Position numbers and translations under genes: made by a program. The notes beneath the pieces were generated by a model. The model was not told the DNA's origin. It ran no database searches and saw only the letters and a program-made list of their open reading frames with translations. A stretch of 64,000 nt of DNA from Myxocyprinus asiaticus. Taxonomy: Eukaryota > Chordata > Actinopteri > Cypriniformes > Catostomidae. This document shows positions 34,498 to 45,838 of this stretch, in pieces. Numbering within the stretch: the first letter of the stretch is position 1; each line of letters opens with the position of its first letter. The stretch lies in the NCBI RefSeq assembly GCF_019703515.2, contig NC_059393.1:15177001-15241000 (forward strand), written 5' to 3'.

Positions 34498-36212
34498 GGG
34501 CTGGAGTGGGATTCATATTCAGCCCGGGATGTCATGTCTAAGTCAGCCCATACCCAAAAGGGGGGTTGGCGGTGAAGATGATAACAATAAAGCAGATCAC
34601 AGCAAAAAAATTAAATATATGCAATTACTTGAAAATTATTTAAACTCTCTATGTCATTATACCATATACGACATTCACTAAGATTTTCACTTTATGACAT
34701 AAGACTTCATTGTGTGTTGTAAAAATAAGTGAATGTTAAAGGGATAGTTGACCCATCATTTCTTCATGCCATCCCATATGTGTATGATTTTCTTCTGCAG
34801 AACATGAATGAAGATTTTAGAAGAATATCTCAGCTCTGTTGGTCCATTCAATGCAAGTAAATGAGAAGCGGTGAGAAACAGATCAATAATTAAGTCATTT
34901 TTTACTATAAATCCCCACTTTCACGTTCATAAGCGCGCTTTTCTCTTAAAAGTTCTTCTTCTGTTTTTAGTGATTGACATATTTCATGCATATCGCCCCC
35001 TACTGGGCAGGGAGGAGAATTTATAGTAAAAAAGAACTTAAATATTGATCTTCTTCTCACCCACACCTATCATATTGCTTCTGAAGACATTGATTAAACC
35101 ACTGGAGTTGTATGGATTACTTTTATGCTGCCTTTATGTGATTTATTGACCTTCTGAGTTCTGATCACCATTCACTTGCATTGAAAGGACCAACAGAACT
35201 GAGAAATTCTTATAAAAAACATAATTTGTGTTCAGCAGAAGAAAGAAAGTCATACACATCTGGGATGTAAATAATGAGAGAAATTTCATTTTGGGTGAAC
35301 TACGTTTATTTTAAAGACTATCTAGGCACATAATAACACCGTAGAACTGTAAATGTTTATACATATTTCAAGATGTACAGGCTCACACTTTAAACTGTCA
35401 GTGCTTTGCATTCTAGATAATTAAAATAGCAACAGATCCAGTGAAACAATGGAGGTTGAGTGATTGTTTTTACATTTTTACATGCCATTCAAAAACGTGC
35501 CATTTTACAACGATACGATGAAATAAAAGACTAAAAATAACACATTTGTACTTTTCTTTTACTTGGAATGTAAATGTTCAGGACAAAGGCAAAATGGTTA
35601 CTGTCTCTTTAAGAGGGTTTTATCACATGATACAAGTTTGTTTCGTTGAGTTTAATCTTTTGAGAGCTGTAATGTCCCATTATTTTCTTACCGTGTTGTG
35701 CTGTTGCATCTGTATTCATTTACTTTATGTATTCTGTTATTTAGTTACAAAAAATTATTGCGTTATTATCATTCTGCACAGCTAGGGAAGACGATTTCAG
35801 AGATTAACTGACTGAGATTGTGAGACTACAGTCAGTATTAAACTTGTGAATATCTTGTACATGAAGCACGTTCATCCATCCAGCTATTAGTCTCTATGGA
35901 TCTTCCGTGATCCTTCCCATGCTGTCAAGTGAAGCGGCGCAACATCAGCTTCAGCAACATCAGCAACATCAGTTTCGTCTCTCACAGGCTACTCTCTCAT
36001 TTGTTTGGGTGTGAGACAATAAAATACAGACTGCGTCCGCTATAATACGGAACGCAATTCTGATCCTTTATATACCGGATGTTATTAACTGTGGCAAATG
36101 TTAAGCTACACATGAGTAAAGTACGTCAATCAACATGCGGAATAACCAGCCCAATCTTTGACCGGCCCAGAGGGAATTCTCCCGATCTTCCCAATTAGCC
36201 ACTCCGGCCCTA
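34498..36212. mobile_element. Unclassified DNA element with short inverted ends
   Basis: The left end AGGGCTGGAGTGG mirrors the right end CCACTCCGGCCCT. Its first 400 bases recur at about 30546-30960. It carries the palindromic AAAGGGATAGTTGACCC element at about 34736-35310. The right end abuts DIRS sequence at 36213. No matching flanking duplication was found, and no transposase could be read. Confidence 0.4.
34736..35310. repeat. Palindromic MITE-like repeat, fullest copy
   Basis: The two arms, each about 150-200 bases, are inverted copies: AAAGGGATAGTTGACCC ... CCATCCCATATGTGTATGA at the left, and TCATACACATCTGGGAT ... TTGGGTGAACTA at the right. Single arms occur at 30820-30990, 54773-54885 and (inverted) 60405-60662. 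Confidence 0.65.
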
Positions 36213-36406
36213 CATACAGGGCATAACAAATGCAAGGACTTCTCCTCGTCAGAATTAAATGGAGGAGGGAAAATGGCTGGAAGGTGACCAAAGATAGGTC
36301 CCAAGTCAGAACTGTAGCTGGGAGAGAGGGGTTTAGCCTCCTCGCTACCTTAAGGAACTTTATGGTTGAGCATTGAAAGGAGTGAGCCCTGCATCCATTC
36401 GCTCTT
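36213..36406 (-). mobile_element. DIRS element fragment, downstream of the SINE insertion
   Basis: The minus strand continues the tyrosine recombinase region broken by the SINE. It resumes with ERMDAGLTP, then RRLNPSLPA and LTWDLSLV-like text in shifting frames. The duplicated target TCCATTCGCTCTT (36394-36406) marks the junction. Heavily decayed. Confidence 0.6.
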
Positions 36407-36743
36407 TTTTGGGGGGGGGGGTGCTCCCCAATTTGGAATTCCTAATGCGCTCTAAGTCCTTGAGGTGGCGTAGTGACTCGCCTCAATCTGGGTGGCGGAG
36501 GACGAATCTCAGTTGCCTCCACGTCTGAGACCGTCAATCCATGTATCTTATCACGTGGCTTATTGAGTGTGTTACCGCGGAGACGTAGCATGTGTGGAGG
36601 CCCACACTATTCTCCGCGGCATCCACACACAACTCACCACGTGCCCCACCGAGAGCAAGAACCACACATTATAGCGACCACAAGGAGGTTACCCCATGTG
36701 ACTCTACCCTCCCTGGCAACCGGGCCAATTTGATTGCTTAGGA

Positions 36744-38980
36744 CAGTGGTTCTCAAACGGTGTGCCACGGCACACTGGTGTACCATAGGAGGTGGGTTGG
36801 TGTGCTGTGGAATTTGTCCTTACAAACTAAATAACCCTTTTCAATTATTCCATGAGTTGTGTGTTGTACACCAAGTAGTCCTAATCTAACTACCTAAATA
36901 GCCTAAAATGAAAAAGCTGTAACTTCCTCCCTCTCACTCTCTCCTTGCTCTCATGGCAATGTGACATTGCTTACCATGTGCTTTTCAAGTAAACAATATT
37001 GGTAGCAGCTAGCAAGCAAACTAACAAGGCTTTGCTAATAAATCCAGCACCATGGATAGGTACTTAAGTTTAACAGCAGGAAAAAGAAGCGACCCCGAAA
37101 CATCCTCTTCAACTTCACTCGAGAGTGAACCAAAAGAAAACATATAGAAAACATTCAACAGACAATACCATGACAGCTACATCGCCTTGGGCTTTACGTG
37201 GATGGGTGATGCCGCTTCTCCACAACCCAAATGTCTCATTTGTAGAGAGAAGCTGGCAAATAATTCAATGGTACCCATTAAGTTAAAACACCACCTGACT
37301 ACAAAGTACCCTTCATTTTTAAAGAAAGACACTGAGTATTTCAAACGACTGATGGAAAACAATATTAGACAGAACCAACAAATGATGGACTGCGTGCAAG
37401 TTTCAGATAAAGCCCAAGAGGCTAGCTACCTCGTAGCCGAGTTCATCGCGAAAACAAAAAAACACACATCATTGCTGAAACACTTATCCTACCTGCGTGC
37501 AAGAAAATAGTCAGTGTCATGATGGGGCCAGATGCAGGCAAAGAGATTGAGAAATCCCTCTCTCAAACTCCACCGTCAAATGCAGAATTGACGATATGTC
37601 AGCTGACATAGAGGAAGTTGTATGTGATAAACTTATTACTAGTGGCAGGTTTTCCCTGCAGATCGAAGAGTCAACTGATATCAGTGGATACTGCCAACTG
37701 ATTGCAAATGTTAGGTATGTAGATGGGGATTCAATCTTGGAGAATTTCCTCTTCTGTAAGCAGCTGCCCAGTCACGCAACAGGGGATGAGTTATTTCAAG
37801 TGACAGATGCCTACCTGACAGGAAAAAACCTCACCTGGGCTATGTGTGATAGCCTCTGCAGCTGCAATGATGGGGAAAGTCAAAGGCTTTGTGAGTAAGG
37901 TGAAGGAACAGAATCCTGCCATCAAAGCCATTCACTGCCTCTTGCATCGCGAAGGTCTTTTAGCCAAAACAATGCCACCTGAATTAACAGAGGTACTGGA
38001 ACAGAGTGTGAAAATCATGAACTTCATTAAATCACGTCCCCTGAAAACTCAATATTTTCCATTCTATGTGCAGAGATGGGAGTGGAGCACCAGATCTTGT
38101 TACTGCACACAGAGGTGAGGTGGCTGTCACGGGGCAAAGTGCTGTCCCGTTTATATGAGCTGCGTGATGAAGTGAAATCTTTTGCAATGGAACACAAACT
38201 GCCTCACAAGAATCTAATTGGAGATGACTCGTGGTGGGCAAAGATGGCATATCTCACTGACATATTCAGCCACCTGAATGAGCTGAACATTAAAATGCAG
38301 GGGAAAAACAAGACCATTCTGACTGCAACAGGTAAACTGCAAGGATTTCGGTCAAAACTGGCCCTCTGGCAAGAGAGGGTGGTCGGTGGGTCCATTGAAA
38401 TATTTCCCTTAAAATCGGCGCACACCGCAGGTAAAACGGGATTGCGCAATCTCATATGCAAACACCTGGACATGCTGAAAAAGAGGTTCCTCACCTACTT
38501 CCCTTCTGCAAATGTGGAAGACCACGACTGGGTCCACGCACCATTCCATTCACTCTCTTCCGCATCTGCACAGAAACTGTCACTGAGACAACAAGAGGAA
38601 TTTGCGGAACTGAAGGAAGATTGCACACTTAAAATTGACTTTGCCGAGTAGCCCCTTGACACATTCTGGTTGCGGGTAGCACAGCAATACCCAAATCTTT
38701 CAGACCGTGCCATTGCTATTCTACCGTTCCTGACAACCTACTTGTGCGAGCTGGCCTTATCATCAATGACGTGCATAAAATTCAAAAGAAGAGAACGCCT
38801 GTTGGTGGAATTTACGCTTGTAGGGTTTAATACGATTTATTTCCCATTTATGAGGATGTACGCATCATTGTATTTTGAGAAATAAAAATGGTGTGCCTTG
38901 GAAATTTCATATATACAAAGGTGTACCTTTGTAAACCAGAATGTGACAAGGGGCATCTCGGCAAAGTTTGAGAACCACTG
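36744..38980 (+). mobile_element. hAT (Charlie/ZBED-type) transposon
   Basis: 2237 bp with terminal inverted repeat CAGTGGTTCTCAAAC at both ends. It is flanked by a perfect 8-base duplication GCTTAGGA (36736-36743 and 38981-38988) of SINE sequence. It encodes a decayed BED-finger hAT transposase on the plus strand. Confidence 0.95.
37052..38830 (+). pseudogene. hAT transposase with BED zinc finger, decayed
   Basis: Starts MDRYLSLTAGKRSDPETSSS and meets a TAG at 37145. It then continues with a BED finger (CLICREKLANNSMVPIKLKHHL). The middle domain follows in several frames: [56 protein letters not shown] and [22 protein letters not shown]-terminal dimerisation region (LSDRAIAILPFLTTYLCELA) is cut short. 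It resembles the transposase group from which vertebrate ZBED5-type proteins came. Several frameshifts and stops make it inactive. Confidence 0.88.
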
Positions 38981-39101
38981 GCTTAGGAGACCTGGCTGGA
39001 GTCACTCAGCATGCCCTGGATTCGAACTTGTGACTCCAGGGGTGGTGGTCAGCGTTTTTGCTCGCTGAGCTACCCAGGCCCCCATGTGTCCAATCGCTCT
39101 T

Positions 39102-39724
39102 GAAGAAATGTGAGAATTTCAGATATGGGGCAGTTCACTAGGTCTTTGCTGTGTGAAAAGCACCAATTAGTGAACACATTCCATTTCAGTGCATAAAGGC
39201 GTCTGTTAGACAGCGCTCTAGCCTGCAAAATGGTGTTTATAACCGACTGAGTCACATTTAGCACTCTCTGTTCAAGAGCCACACATGCAAGTTCCACAGC
39301 TTGGGCTGGGGATGCCAGATTGTGCCCTACACTTGAGAGAGGAGATCCCTTCTCAGCGGTACTTGCCATGGAGGGAAGTCCAGAATCGTTATCATTTCTG
39401 GAAACCAGGACTGATTGGGCCACTTCGGCGCAACCAATAGAATCGTTTCTTGTACTCTCGGACTTTACATATTACAGAGTGAAGGAGGCACACTGGGGGA
39501 CATGCATATTTGTGTTTCGCAGGCCATTTGTAGGCCATTGTGTCCACTCCTAATGGAACTTTGGACTTGGAGTACCAGAGGGGACAGTGGGCGTTCTCTG
39601 TGGAGGCAAATGGATCGATCTCCGCTTTGCCGAATATTTCCCAAATCCTCAGAACAGTCTGAGGATGAAGTCTCCATTCGCCCGGCACTGCTCCTTGGAG
39701 TGACAATAGGTTAGACGTCTGCAA
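39102..39724 (-). mobile_element. DIRS-like retrotransposon fragment (RNase H and recombinase start)
   Basis: The minus strand at 39724-39392 encodes EWRLHPQTVLRIWEIFGKAE, then DPFASTENAHCPLWYS and LGVDTMAYKWPAKHKYACPP, typical of the RNase H/post-RT region of DIRS elements. A second frame (39423-39070) gives QARALSNRRLYALKWNVFTN, then WCFSHSKDLVNCPISEILTFLQER, the N-terminal region of the DIRS tyrosine recombinase. The SINE interrupts it immediately after FLQER, and the match resumes at 36406. The reverse transcriptase is absent from this window. Confidence 0.8.
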
Positions 39725-41214
39725 CCCGACCCTGGCCCGACAGGACCTGTGAACCCGACAGGTTTCGGGCCGGGTTTGGGTCTGTTTTTCAAGTAGGACT
39801 GCGGGTTCGGGTTTGTAATTAATGAAAAATAAACATGCTTACAGAACGTTTTTCGCACACACGCTTTCACTCACAGATGCGCGACCGGACGAGTTTTGGG
39901 GCCGTTCACACCGAAAGTGTTTTTGCATGTGTTTTTTCTGTTTTCCCTTTGTTTAAACACATGCTGGACGAATGTCTTTGAAATTTGCACCACGTCTCGC
40001 TTTTTCTTCAGCGTCTCGTGCAGGATCGGTATGTTTTAAACACCATGTCAAGTTAAAAACAACTTCAAATTGTCAAAAACGCATGTTGAGACACCTGCTC
40101 TGTTTCATTCTTTGCGCTGCATCTAGATTGTTTTTAGCGCAGAATCTTAGAATCTTAGAATCTTTGTCACAAAGATTCAATGTTCTGAACAAGTTCAATC
40201 TGCATTTAGCCACTGCACTCAGTGGTTAATATTTAATCTGTTGTTTATCTCTCTATTTAATCTGTCTGAACACATCCTGCACTGCTGAAGTGACCCATTT
40301 CATTCCAGGTGTATTCCGAGTCTTACAATCACTTATGTGAAGAAAAACCTAAATGTACGTTTTTAGTCACTGATCACGGTCACCCGCCGTCCACCGTAAC
40401 ACATCCTGCACAAGTTTTGTTATTAGCCACAAAATTAGCCACCTCAAGCGTAATGATACGGTTTTTACATCAGAGACTCAACGATTATGCCATTGGCTCT
40501 TGCGTGTCTTGTGAACGATTGTCACGAGCTACAAGTACTTATCAATTGGCTCTCGTGTGTCTTGTGACCAATTACAATGACCTTAAGTTCAGATGTACAT
40601 GTATTTTTTGAATGAGACTTGCCAGTAGAATCAGGATGACTTAATGGAGGAGGAATATTTTTACAGATTAAAACCTTCAGTTTCACTCTGCTACTCACAC
40701 AATGCCATACTGTGTGAGTAGAAATATTGTTATAGTGCATTTTTATAAATAAATGATCGTGACTGTACTTTATCTGCTTGTTACATCTTTTCTATTGTTG
40801 AGAACTGGTTAGGTTTAGGCATAAATGTGCGGTTGGGTGCTTAAAAATATCTATAAATAGTGTAATGTTTATAAAATTATGTAAATCAAAGTGTCTGTTT
40901 CATGTTTTATATTGTTGATTAGGTTAGGTTTAGAAATGGGGTTGGGTTAGGGGATCTAAAATATTATATATGATTGTATAATGTAATATCACACTAAAAT
41001 ATTTATAAGTATAATAAAACATTCAGGTTAAACATATAAAACAATATTCAAAGATTGATAACTGACGACAACGTTTTCTCATTGAAAACAATGGGGTTTC
41101 TCACCGCGTCAATGAGAGGACGCCAGGGAGCACCTTTGGCATCATCATGCAGATGCTGACGGCTTCTGCACAAGCGTCAAGATTGGACGCTTAGGGAATG
41201 AGAATGGGTTGGTA
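39725..41214. other. Non-coding, low-level repeats
   Basis: 39725-39830 is a G/C-rich stretch with repeated CCCGAC and GGGTTTGGG words, of the sort found in fish hAT-derived repeats. Around 40805-40970 there are AGGTTAGGTTTA-type motifs. No exon or domain recognised; the open frames are short and overlapping. Confidence 0.4.
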
Positions 41215-41294
41215 TCTAAAGTGTGGCTGAGACCATACTGACATGATGAAAAATTAAGTTGACTTTTGGTGATTAACATGCTGATCAATCTTAC

Positions 41295-41352
41295 CAGTGA
41301 AGCCCAGGTTTGGCAGCAGAGTGGTCAGCAGGGACAGAGAGATGATGGTCAT
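41295..41352 (-). pseudogene. Orphan exon 1 of a fifth granzyme-like protease
   Basis: The 58-nt exon encodes MTIISLSLLTTLLPNLGFTG and ends in the phase-1 donor GTAAGA, matching exon 1 of genes 1 and 2 in length and phase. About 80 bases of the following intron and the upstream leader (CTGATTGTCTTCTTC before the ATG) are also conserved. No matching exons 2-5 were found downstream on the minus strand before pseudogene 3. The TATA-like element seen in the paralogues is degraded here. It is either a relic or part of a gene dismantled by insertions. Confidence 0.75.
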
Positions 41353-41359
41353 GAAGAAG

Positions 41360-42880
41360 ACAATCAGTGAGATCTTACTGGTAAAGCAGAGTTTAACTAT
41401 GGTAAGAATGGGTGGAGACATTGCAGGACAACAATTTTTTAAGATTGTGGAATCAGCAACTCTGATTGTGAGAAGCTAGATTTCTTGTTAATCCTTGTGA
41501 TATATCTACAGTACATTATATTCATCAAATAATCTATACTTATATAAATCCATCAGAAATTTCTGAAATCTTAGTGCAGATATTTAGCATTGTTGGCTCT
41601 GACTGCAGTGGCTCTTGTACATACAGTGAATGGAACTCCATGTTCACCCTCAGAGAAGTCATGATAGTTACAGAGGAAGAAAAAACTGAACCAAAGGCCT
41701 TGCTGCTTTGCTGCCCAGTCAATGTCTTAACAGACACTATTTTGTATAAAGGTACCGTAACTTTTAAGGAAACTTGTTTCAGGCTGGCTTCCAAGGTACA
41801 ATAGAGTCACATCTTTACATAACGTTTGTTGGGACATTCCCTATTAGGTTGGCTGGGTACTGGGATTGCTTAACCTTCTAGTAATTTTCCTTTACTCCTT
41901 TATTTTGTCAAGTTTTCCCAGTTCCACATCAGATATTTAATGGATTTTTTGCAAAGTTATCACATAAAATAAAGATAAAAAAAAAAAAAGATTTTAAAAA
42001 GTAAAATAACTTACTAATTAATGAATTCTATTAAATAGCCTGTTCAAATGCCTATAAGTTCTTAATTTCTTCTAATGTTTCAAATTTTGGTCCCACTAGA
42101 AGATGATTTGCAGTACAAAACGTAAGCAACTTAATTTTGCAGTTAAACCTCAGTCATGCGGCCAGAACCACAGCTGAGCTTATTGCACATTTTTTAAATG
42201 TTAATTGGGAAAAATTTGCTGTTCTCACATGTGATCAAGGTTGCAAATGGACTAGGGGAATTAATGTACCTTAATAAATGTGGTAAAAACATAGCTCATC
42301 TTGTCAAGTAGAAAATGCATAATGTACTACCAACTAAATAAATGTTGTTGAACATAGGTAGCACATGTCAACAGGAAATAGCGTATTTATCTATATGTAC
42401 AATCATGTTAATAAATTGTGGTAAACACATCATCGGCAGATTGTCTTGTCAGCAAGAAATGCCTAAAAGAATTAACTATCTTCTAGAGCTAGGCCAATTT
42501 CTATATCATTTATCAAACTAAAAGTGGTCAAGAAGTGCTATGAACTTATCACAGCAGGATTGTAACTTTGGCACCACTTTGATTTGACTTATAATATAAG
42601 GCAGCAATTAACAATATGTGACCTGCTCAATCACTTTTGAGTCACTTTGACCCAGAAACACATTTTGAGTTAACGCGCTAAAGTAAAAAGGATAGCAATT
42701 AAAAATGGATTATATCTCTGGATTCTATCTTTTTTACTTTAGTGCACAAGTCAATGTGTTTCTGGGTTAAAGTTACACAAAATGATTGAGGAACTCAGAT
42801 ATGCGAGTAAGCTGAAATTAACAGTGCAGCTTAAGGCATTGCAACAATGAGGACTACTTGATTTGATTTCAGACATACAA
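41360..42880. other. Non-coding region between broken protease copies
   Basis: Upstream of the orphan exon, 41440-41500 retains the family's conserved upstream block (CTGATTGTGAGAAGCTAGATTTCTTG). Near 41550-41600 the minus strand reads CACTAAGATTTCAG, which resembles the exon 5 word coding TKIS, but the surroundings do not align, so I do not call an exon. The rest shows nothing. Confidence 0.4.
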
Positions 42881-42893
42881 ATGTTTATTGAAA

Positions 42894-42899
42894 GCATAT
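42894..42899 (-). promoter_or_regulatory. Polyadenylation signal of broken protease 4
   Basis: AATAAA on the minus strand, 60 bases beyond the ancestral stop codon, in the CTTTCAATAAA context shared with genes 1 and 2. Confidence 0.5.
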
Positions 42900-43018
42900 G
42901 GGGGGGGGGCTCCTTTTTTAAACTAATATAAATTTCAACATGTTTTTATTTGCAAAAGTCAATTAACTTTTCCAATGATATTGTGGATCCATGGAAGAAA
43001 TGCTGAAATCGTAGTATA

Positions 43019-44652
43019 CAGTGCATCCGGAAAGTATTCACAGCGCTTCACTTTTTCCACATATTTTTATGTTACAGCCTTATTCCAAAATGGATTAAAT
43101 TCATTATTTTCCTCAATTCTTCAAACAATACCCCATAATGACAACGCGAAAGACGTTTGTTTGAAATCTTTGCAAATTTATTTAAAAAAAAAAACAAACA
43201 AAAAAAAGCACATGTACATAAGTATTCACAGCCTTTGCTCAGTACTTTGTTGAAGCACCTTTGGCACCAATTACAGCCTCAAGTCTTTTTAAGTATGATG
43301 CTACAAGCTTGGCACAACTATTTTGGGCCAGTTTCTCCAACTGTTCTTTGCAGGACCTCTCAAGCTCAATGAGGTTGGATGGGGAGCATCGGTGCACAGC
43401 CATTTTCAGATCTCTCCAGAGATGTTCAATCGGGTTCAAGTCTGGGCTCTGGCTGGGCCACTCAAGGACATTCACAGAGTTGTCCCATAGCCACTCCTTT
43501 GTTATCTTGGCTGTGTGCTAAGGGTCATTGTCCTGTTGGAAGATGAACCGTCGCCCCAGTCTGAGGTCCAGAGCGCTCTGGAGCAGGTTTTCATCAAGGA
43601 TGTCTCTGTGCATTGCTGCATTCATCTTTCCCTCGATCCGGACTAGTCTCCCAGTTCCTGCTGCTGAAAAATATCCCCACAGCATGATGCTGCCACCACC
43701 ATGCTTCACTGTTGGGATGGTATTGGCCAGGTGATGAGCGGTGCTGGTTTCCTCCAAACATGATGCTTGCCATTCAGGCCAAAGAGTTCAATCTTTGTTT
43801 CATCAGACCAGAGAATTTTGTTTTTCATGGTCTGAGAGTCCTTCAGGTGCCTTTTGGCAAACTCCAGGCGGGCTGTCATGTGCCTTTTACTGAGGAGTGG
43901 CTTCCATCTGGCCACTCTACCATACAGGCCTGATTGGTGGAGTGCTGCAGAGAGGGTTGTTCTTCTGGAAATTTCTCCTCTCTCCACAGAGCAATGCTGG
44001 AGCTCTGTCAGAGTGACCATCGGGTTCTTGGTCACCTCCCTGAAAAAGGCCCTTCTCCCCCGATCGCTCAGTTTTGCCTGGCGGCCAGCTCTAGGAAGAG
44101 TCCTGGTGGTTCCAAACTTCTTCCATTTATGGATGATGGAGGCCACTGTGCTCATTGGGACCTTCAATGCTGCAGAAATTTTTCTGTACCCTTCCCCAGA
44201 TCTGTGCCTCGATACAATCCTGTCTCAGAGGTCTACAGATAATTCCTTGGACTTCATGGCTTGGTTTGTGCTCTGACATGCACTGTTAACTGTGGGACCT
44301 TATAAAGACAGGTGTGTGCCTTTCCAAATCATGTCCAATCAACTGAATTTACCACAGGTGGACTCCAATCAAGTTGTAGAAACATCTCATGGATGATCAG
44401 TGGAAACAGGATGCACCTGAGCTCAATTTTGAGTGTCATGGCAAAGGCTGTGAATACTTATGTACATGTGATTTTTTTCATTTTTTATTTTTAATAAATT
44501 TGCAAAGATTTCAAACAAACTTCTTTCACGTTGTCATTATGGGTTTGTAGAATTTTGAGGAAAATAATGAATTTAATCCATTTTGGAATAAGGCTGTAAC
44601 ATAACAAAATGTGGAAAAAGTGAAGCGCTGTGAATACTTTCCGGATGCACTG
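43019..44652 (-). mobile_element. Tc1-like transposon, family 2, copy 2, inside protease exon 5
   Basis: 1634 bp with the same termini as copy 1 (CAGTGCATCCGGAAAGTATT), flanked by TA at 43017-43018 and 44653-44654. The target TA lies within the codons for Val-Tyr-Thr of protease 4. Confidence 0.95.
43239..44257 (-). pseudogene. Tc1 transposase, family 2, copy 2
   Basis: The start at 44257 is followed within about a dozen codons by a TGA where copy 1 has CGA, a CpG-type change. The body is otherwise readable: HTH region (MKVPMSTVASIIHKWKK), the first catalytic Asp in [13 protein letters not shown], a frameshift, the second Asp in FQQDNDP followed by a stop where copy 1 has Lys, and the Glu in SPDLNPIEHLW. 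It retains the segment deleted in copy 1. Inactive. Confidence 0.88.
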
Positions 44653-45329
44653 TAAACTTCGGGGTACTTCAGGGAATTGCAGTGATCTTTGTCACCGAAG
44701 AATGTGACACCAACTGCAGTGTCTCCACAAACCAAAGGACCTCCTGAATCCTCCTGTTAAGAATATAAACACAAAGTTACACATGACCAAAATGTTACCA
44801 TAATTCACTGCAACCTTTCAGCATCACAAGCTTCAACGCAAACAATACATGCACTAACGTTATTATCTGTAAACCAAATGACATATTCTGTTACATACAT
44901 CACAGCTTCCTCCATGGCCATATACACACGTCGCCTTGGAAATGGAGAAATAATCCTTCCCCCATTTATTTTCACATTCTTTGTTCTTCGTGATCTTCAC
45001 GTCTGTCTCCATGAGAACTTTGCTGAGTGTGCCATTAGTGTTCAGTCTTCCCCAGCCTGCGACACTACAAATAGAATCAGCTTCAGTGTCCCCTTCTGTC
45101 TTTGGTATGGATGTCCAGTTGACTTTGTTGTTTTGTGTGACTTTTTTCTCCAGCTACCATCCAAGCCGTTCCTATTTCTCCCATTCATTTTAATACCAGT
45201 GCTTCATCTCATGCTAAATAGTCAAACGTGAGGCTAATGAGCTGAGCGTGTTATAATTACAATGCTCTAGATTCACTAATTGCACATTTTTGTATCTTCA
45301 AATATGCGTGGATGCTAAAAGTTACTTTC

Positions 45330-45838
45330 AAAATTTGGTAAAAGACACTGGCTACCACCCCTGGAGTTCGCTAGTTTGAATCCCAGGGCGTGCTGAGTGA
45401 CTCCAGCCAGGCTCATAAGCAACCAAATTGGCCCGGTTGCTAGGAAGGGTAGAGTCACATGGGGTAACCACCTCGTGGTTGTGATTAGTGGTTCTCGCTC
45501 TCAATGGGGCGCGTGGTAAGTTGTGCATGGATCGCGGAGAGTAGCATGAGCCTCCACATGTTGTGAGTCTCCGTGGTGTCATGCACATGGGGTAACCTCC
45601 TCGTGGTCGCTATAATGTGGTTCGTTCTCAGTGGGCTATGTCTCCATGGCAACGCGCTCAACAAGCCACATGATAAGATGCACGGGTTGACGGTCTCAGA
45701 CGTGGAGGCAGCTGGGATTCGTCCTCCGCCACCCGGATTGGGGCAAATCACTACACAACCACGAGGACTTAAAAGCACATTGGGAATTGGGCATTCCAAA
45801 TTGGGTGAAAAAAAAAAAAAAAAAAAAGAAAATCTTCA
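45330..45838 (+). mobile_element. tRNA-derived SINE, copy 5, mosaic of two subtypes
   Basis: The head is 5'-truncated (it starts at GGTAAAAGACACTGGCTACC), followed by a B box AGTTTGAATCCC. The body first follows the subtype of copy 6 (GTAGCATGAGCCTCCACATG ... GTGTCATGCAC) and then restarts at ACATGGGGTAACCTCCTCG, repeating part of the body in the subtype of copies 2 and 3. It ends in a poly-A tail. It lies in the former intron 3 of protease 4. Confidence 0.85.

Larger units (their letters stand above)
36407..39088 (-). mobile_element. tRNA-derived SINE, copy 4, interrupted by a hAT element
   Basis: Tail and body lie at 36407-36743 and the tRNA-like head at 38981-39088 (GGGGGCCTGGGTAGCTCAGC read on the minus strand). 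The two parts join exactly across the hAT insertion once one copy of its 8-base duplication is removed. The SINE itself is flanked by a 13-base duplication, TCCATTCGCTCTT (36394-36406) and TCCAATCGCTCTT (39089-39101), with one mismatch. Confidence 0.92.
42959..45153 (-). pseudogene. Granzyme-like serine protease 4, last exon split by a Tc1 insertion
   Basis: Exon 4 (45153-44899, 255 nt, 85 codons) is fully open and encodes LEKKVTQNNKVNWTSIPKTE, the conserved [11 protein letters not shown], and VYGHGGSCD before a GTATGT donor. Exon 5 begins at 44753 and reads [16 protein letters not shown], then VTFFGDKDHCNSLKYPEV. A complete Tc1 element (43019-44652) interrupts it. The last 58 nt lie at 43016-42959 and encode [12 protein letters not shown] to the stop. 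Leaving the insert and one TA aside, exon 5 is 159 nt, exactly the length in genes 1 and 2. As it stands, translation would run into the transposon and lose the C-terminal helix. Residue 193 is Glu instead of Gly. Exon 3 is only a relic at about 47.2 kb, and exons 1-2 were not found. Confidence 0.9.

Noticed and set aside
41540..41794. 84-aa minus-strand frame containing ICTKIS, considered as a protease exon 5
   Set aside because: Only about 14 bases match exon 5. There is no GDSGG, no acceptor in place and no further alignment.
43854..44276. Plus-strand open frame of 140 aa over the second Tc1 copy
   Set aside because: Same shadow effect opposite the transposase gene; it closely parallels the shadow frame in copy 1.
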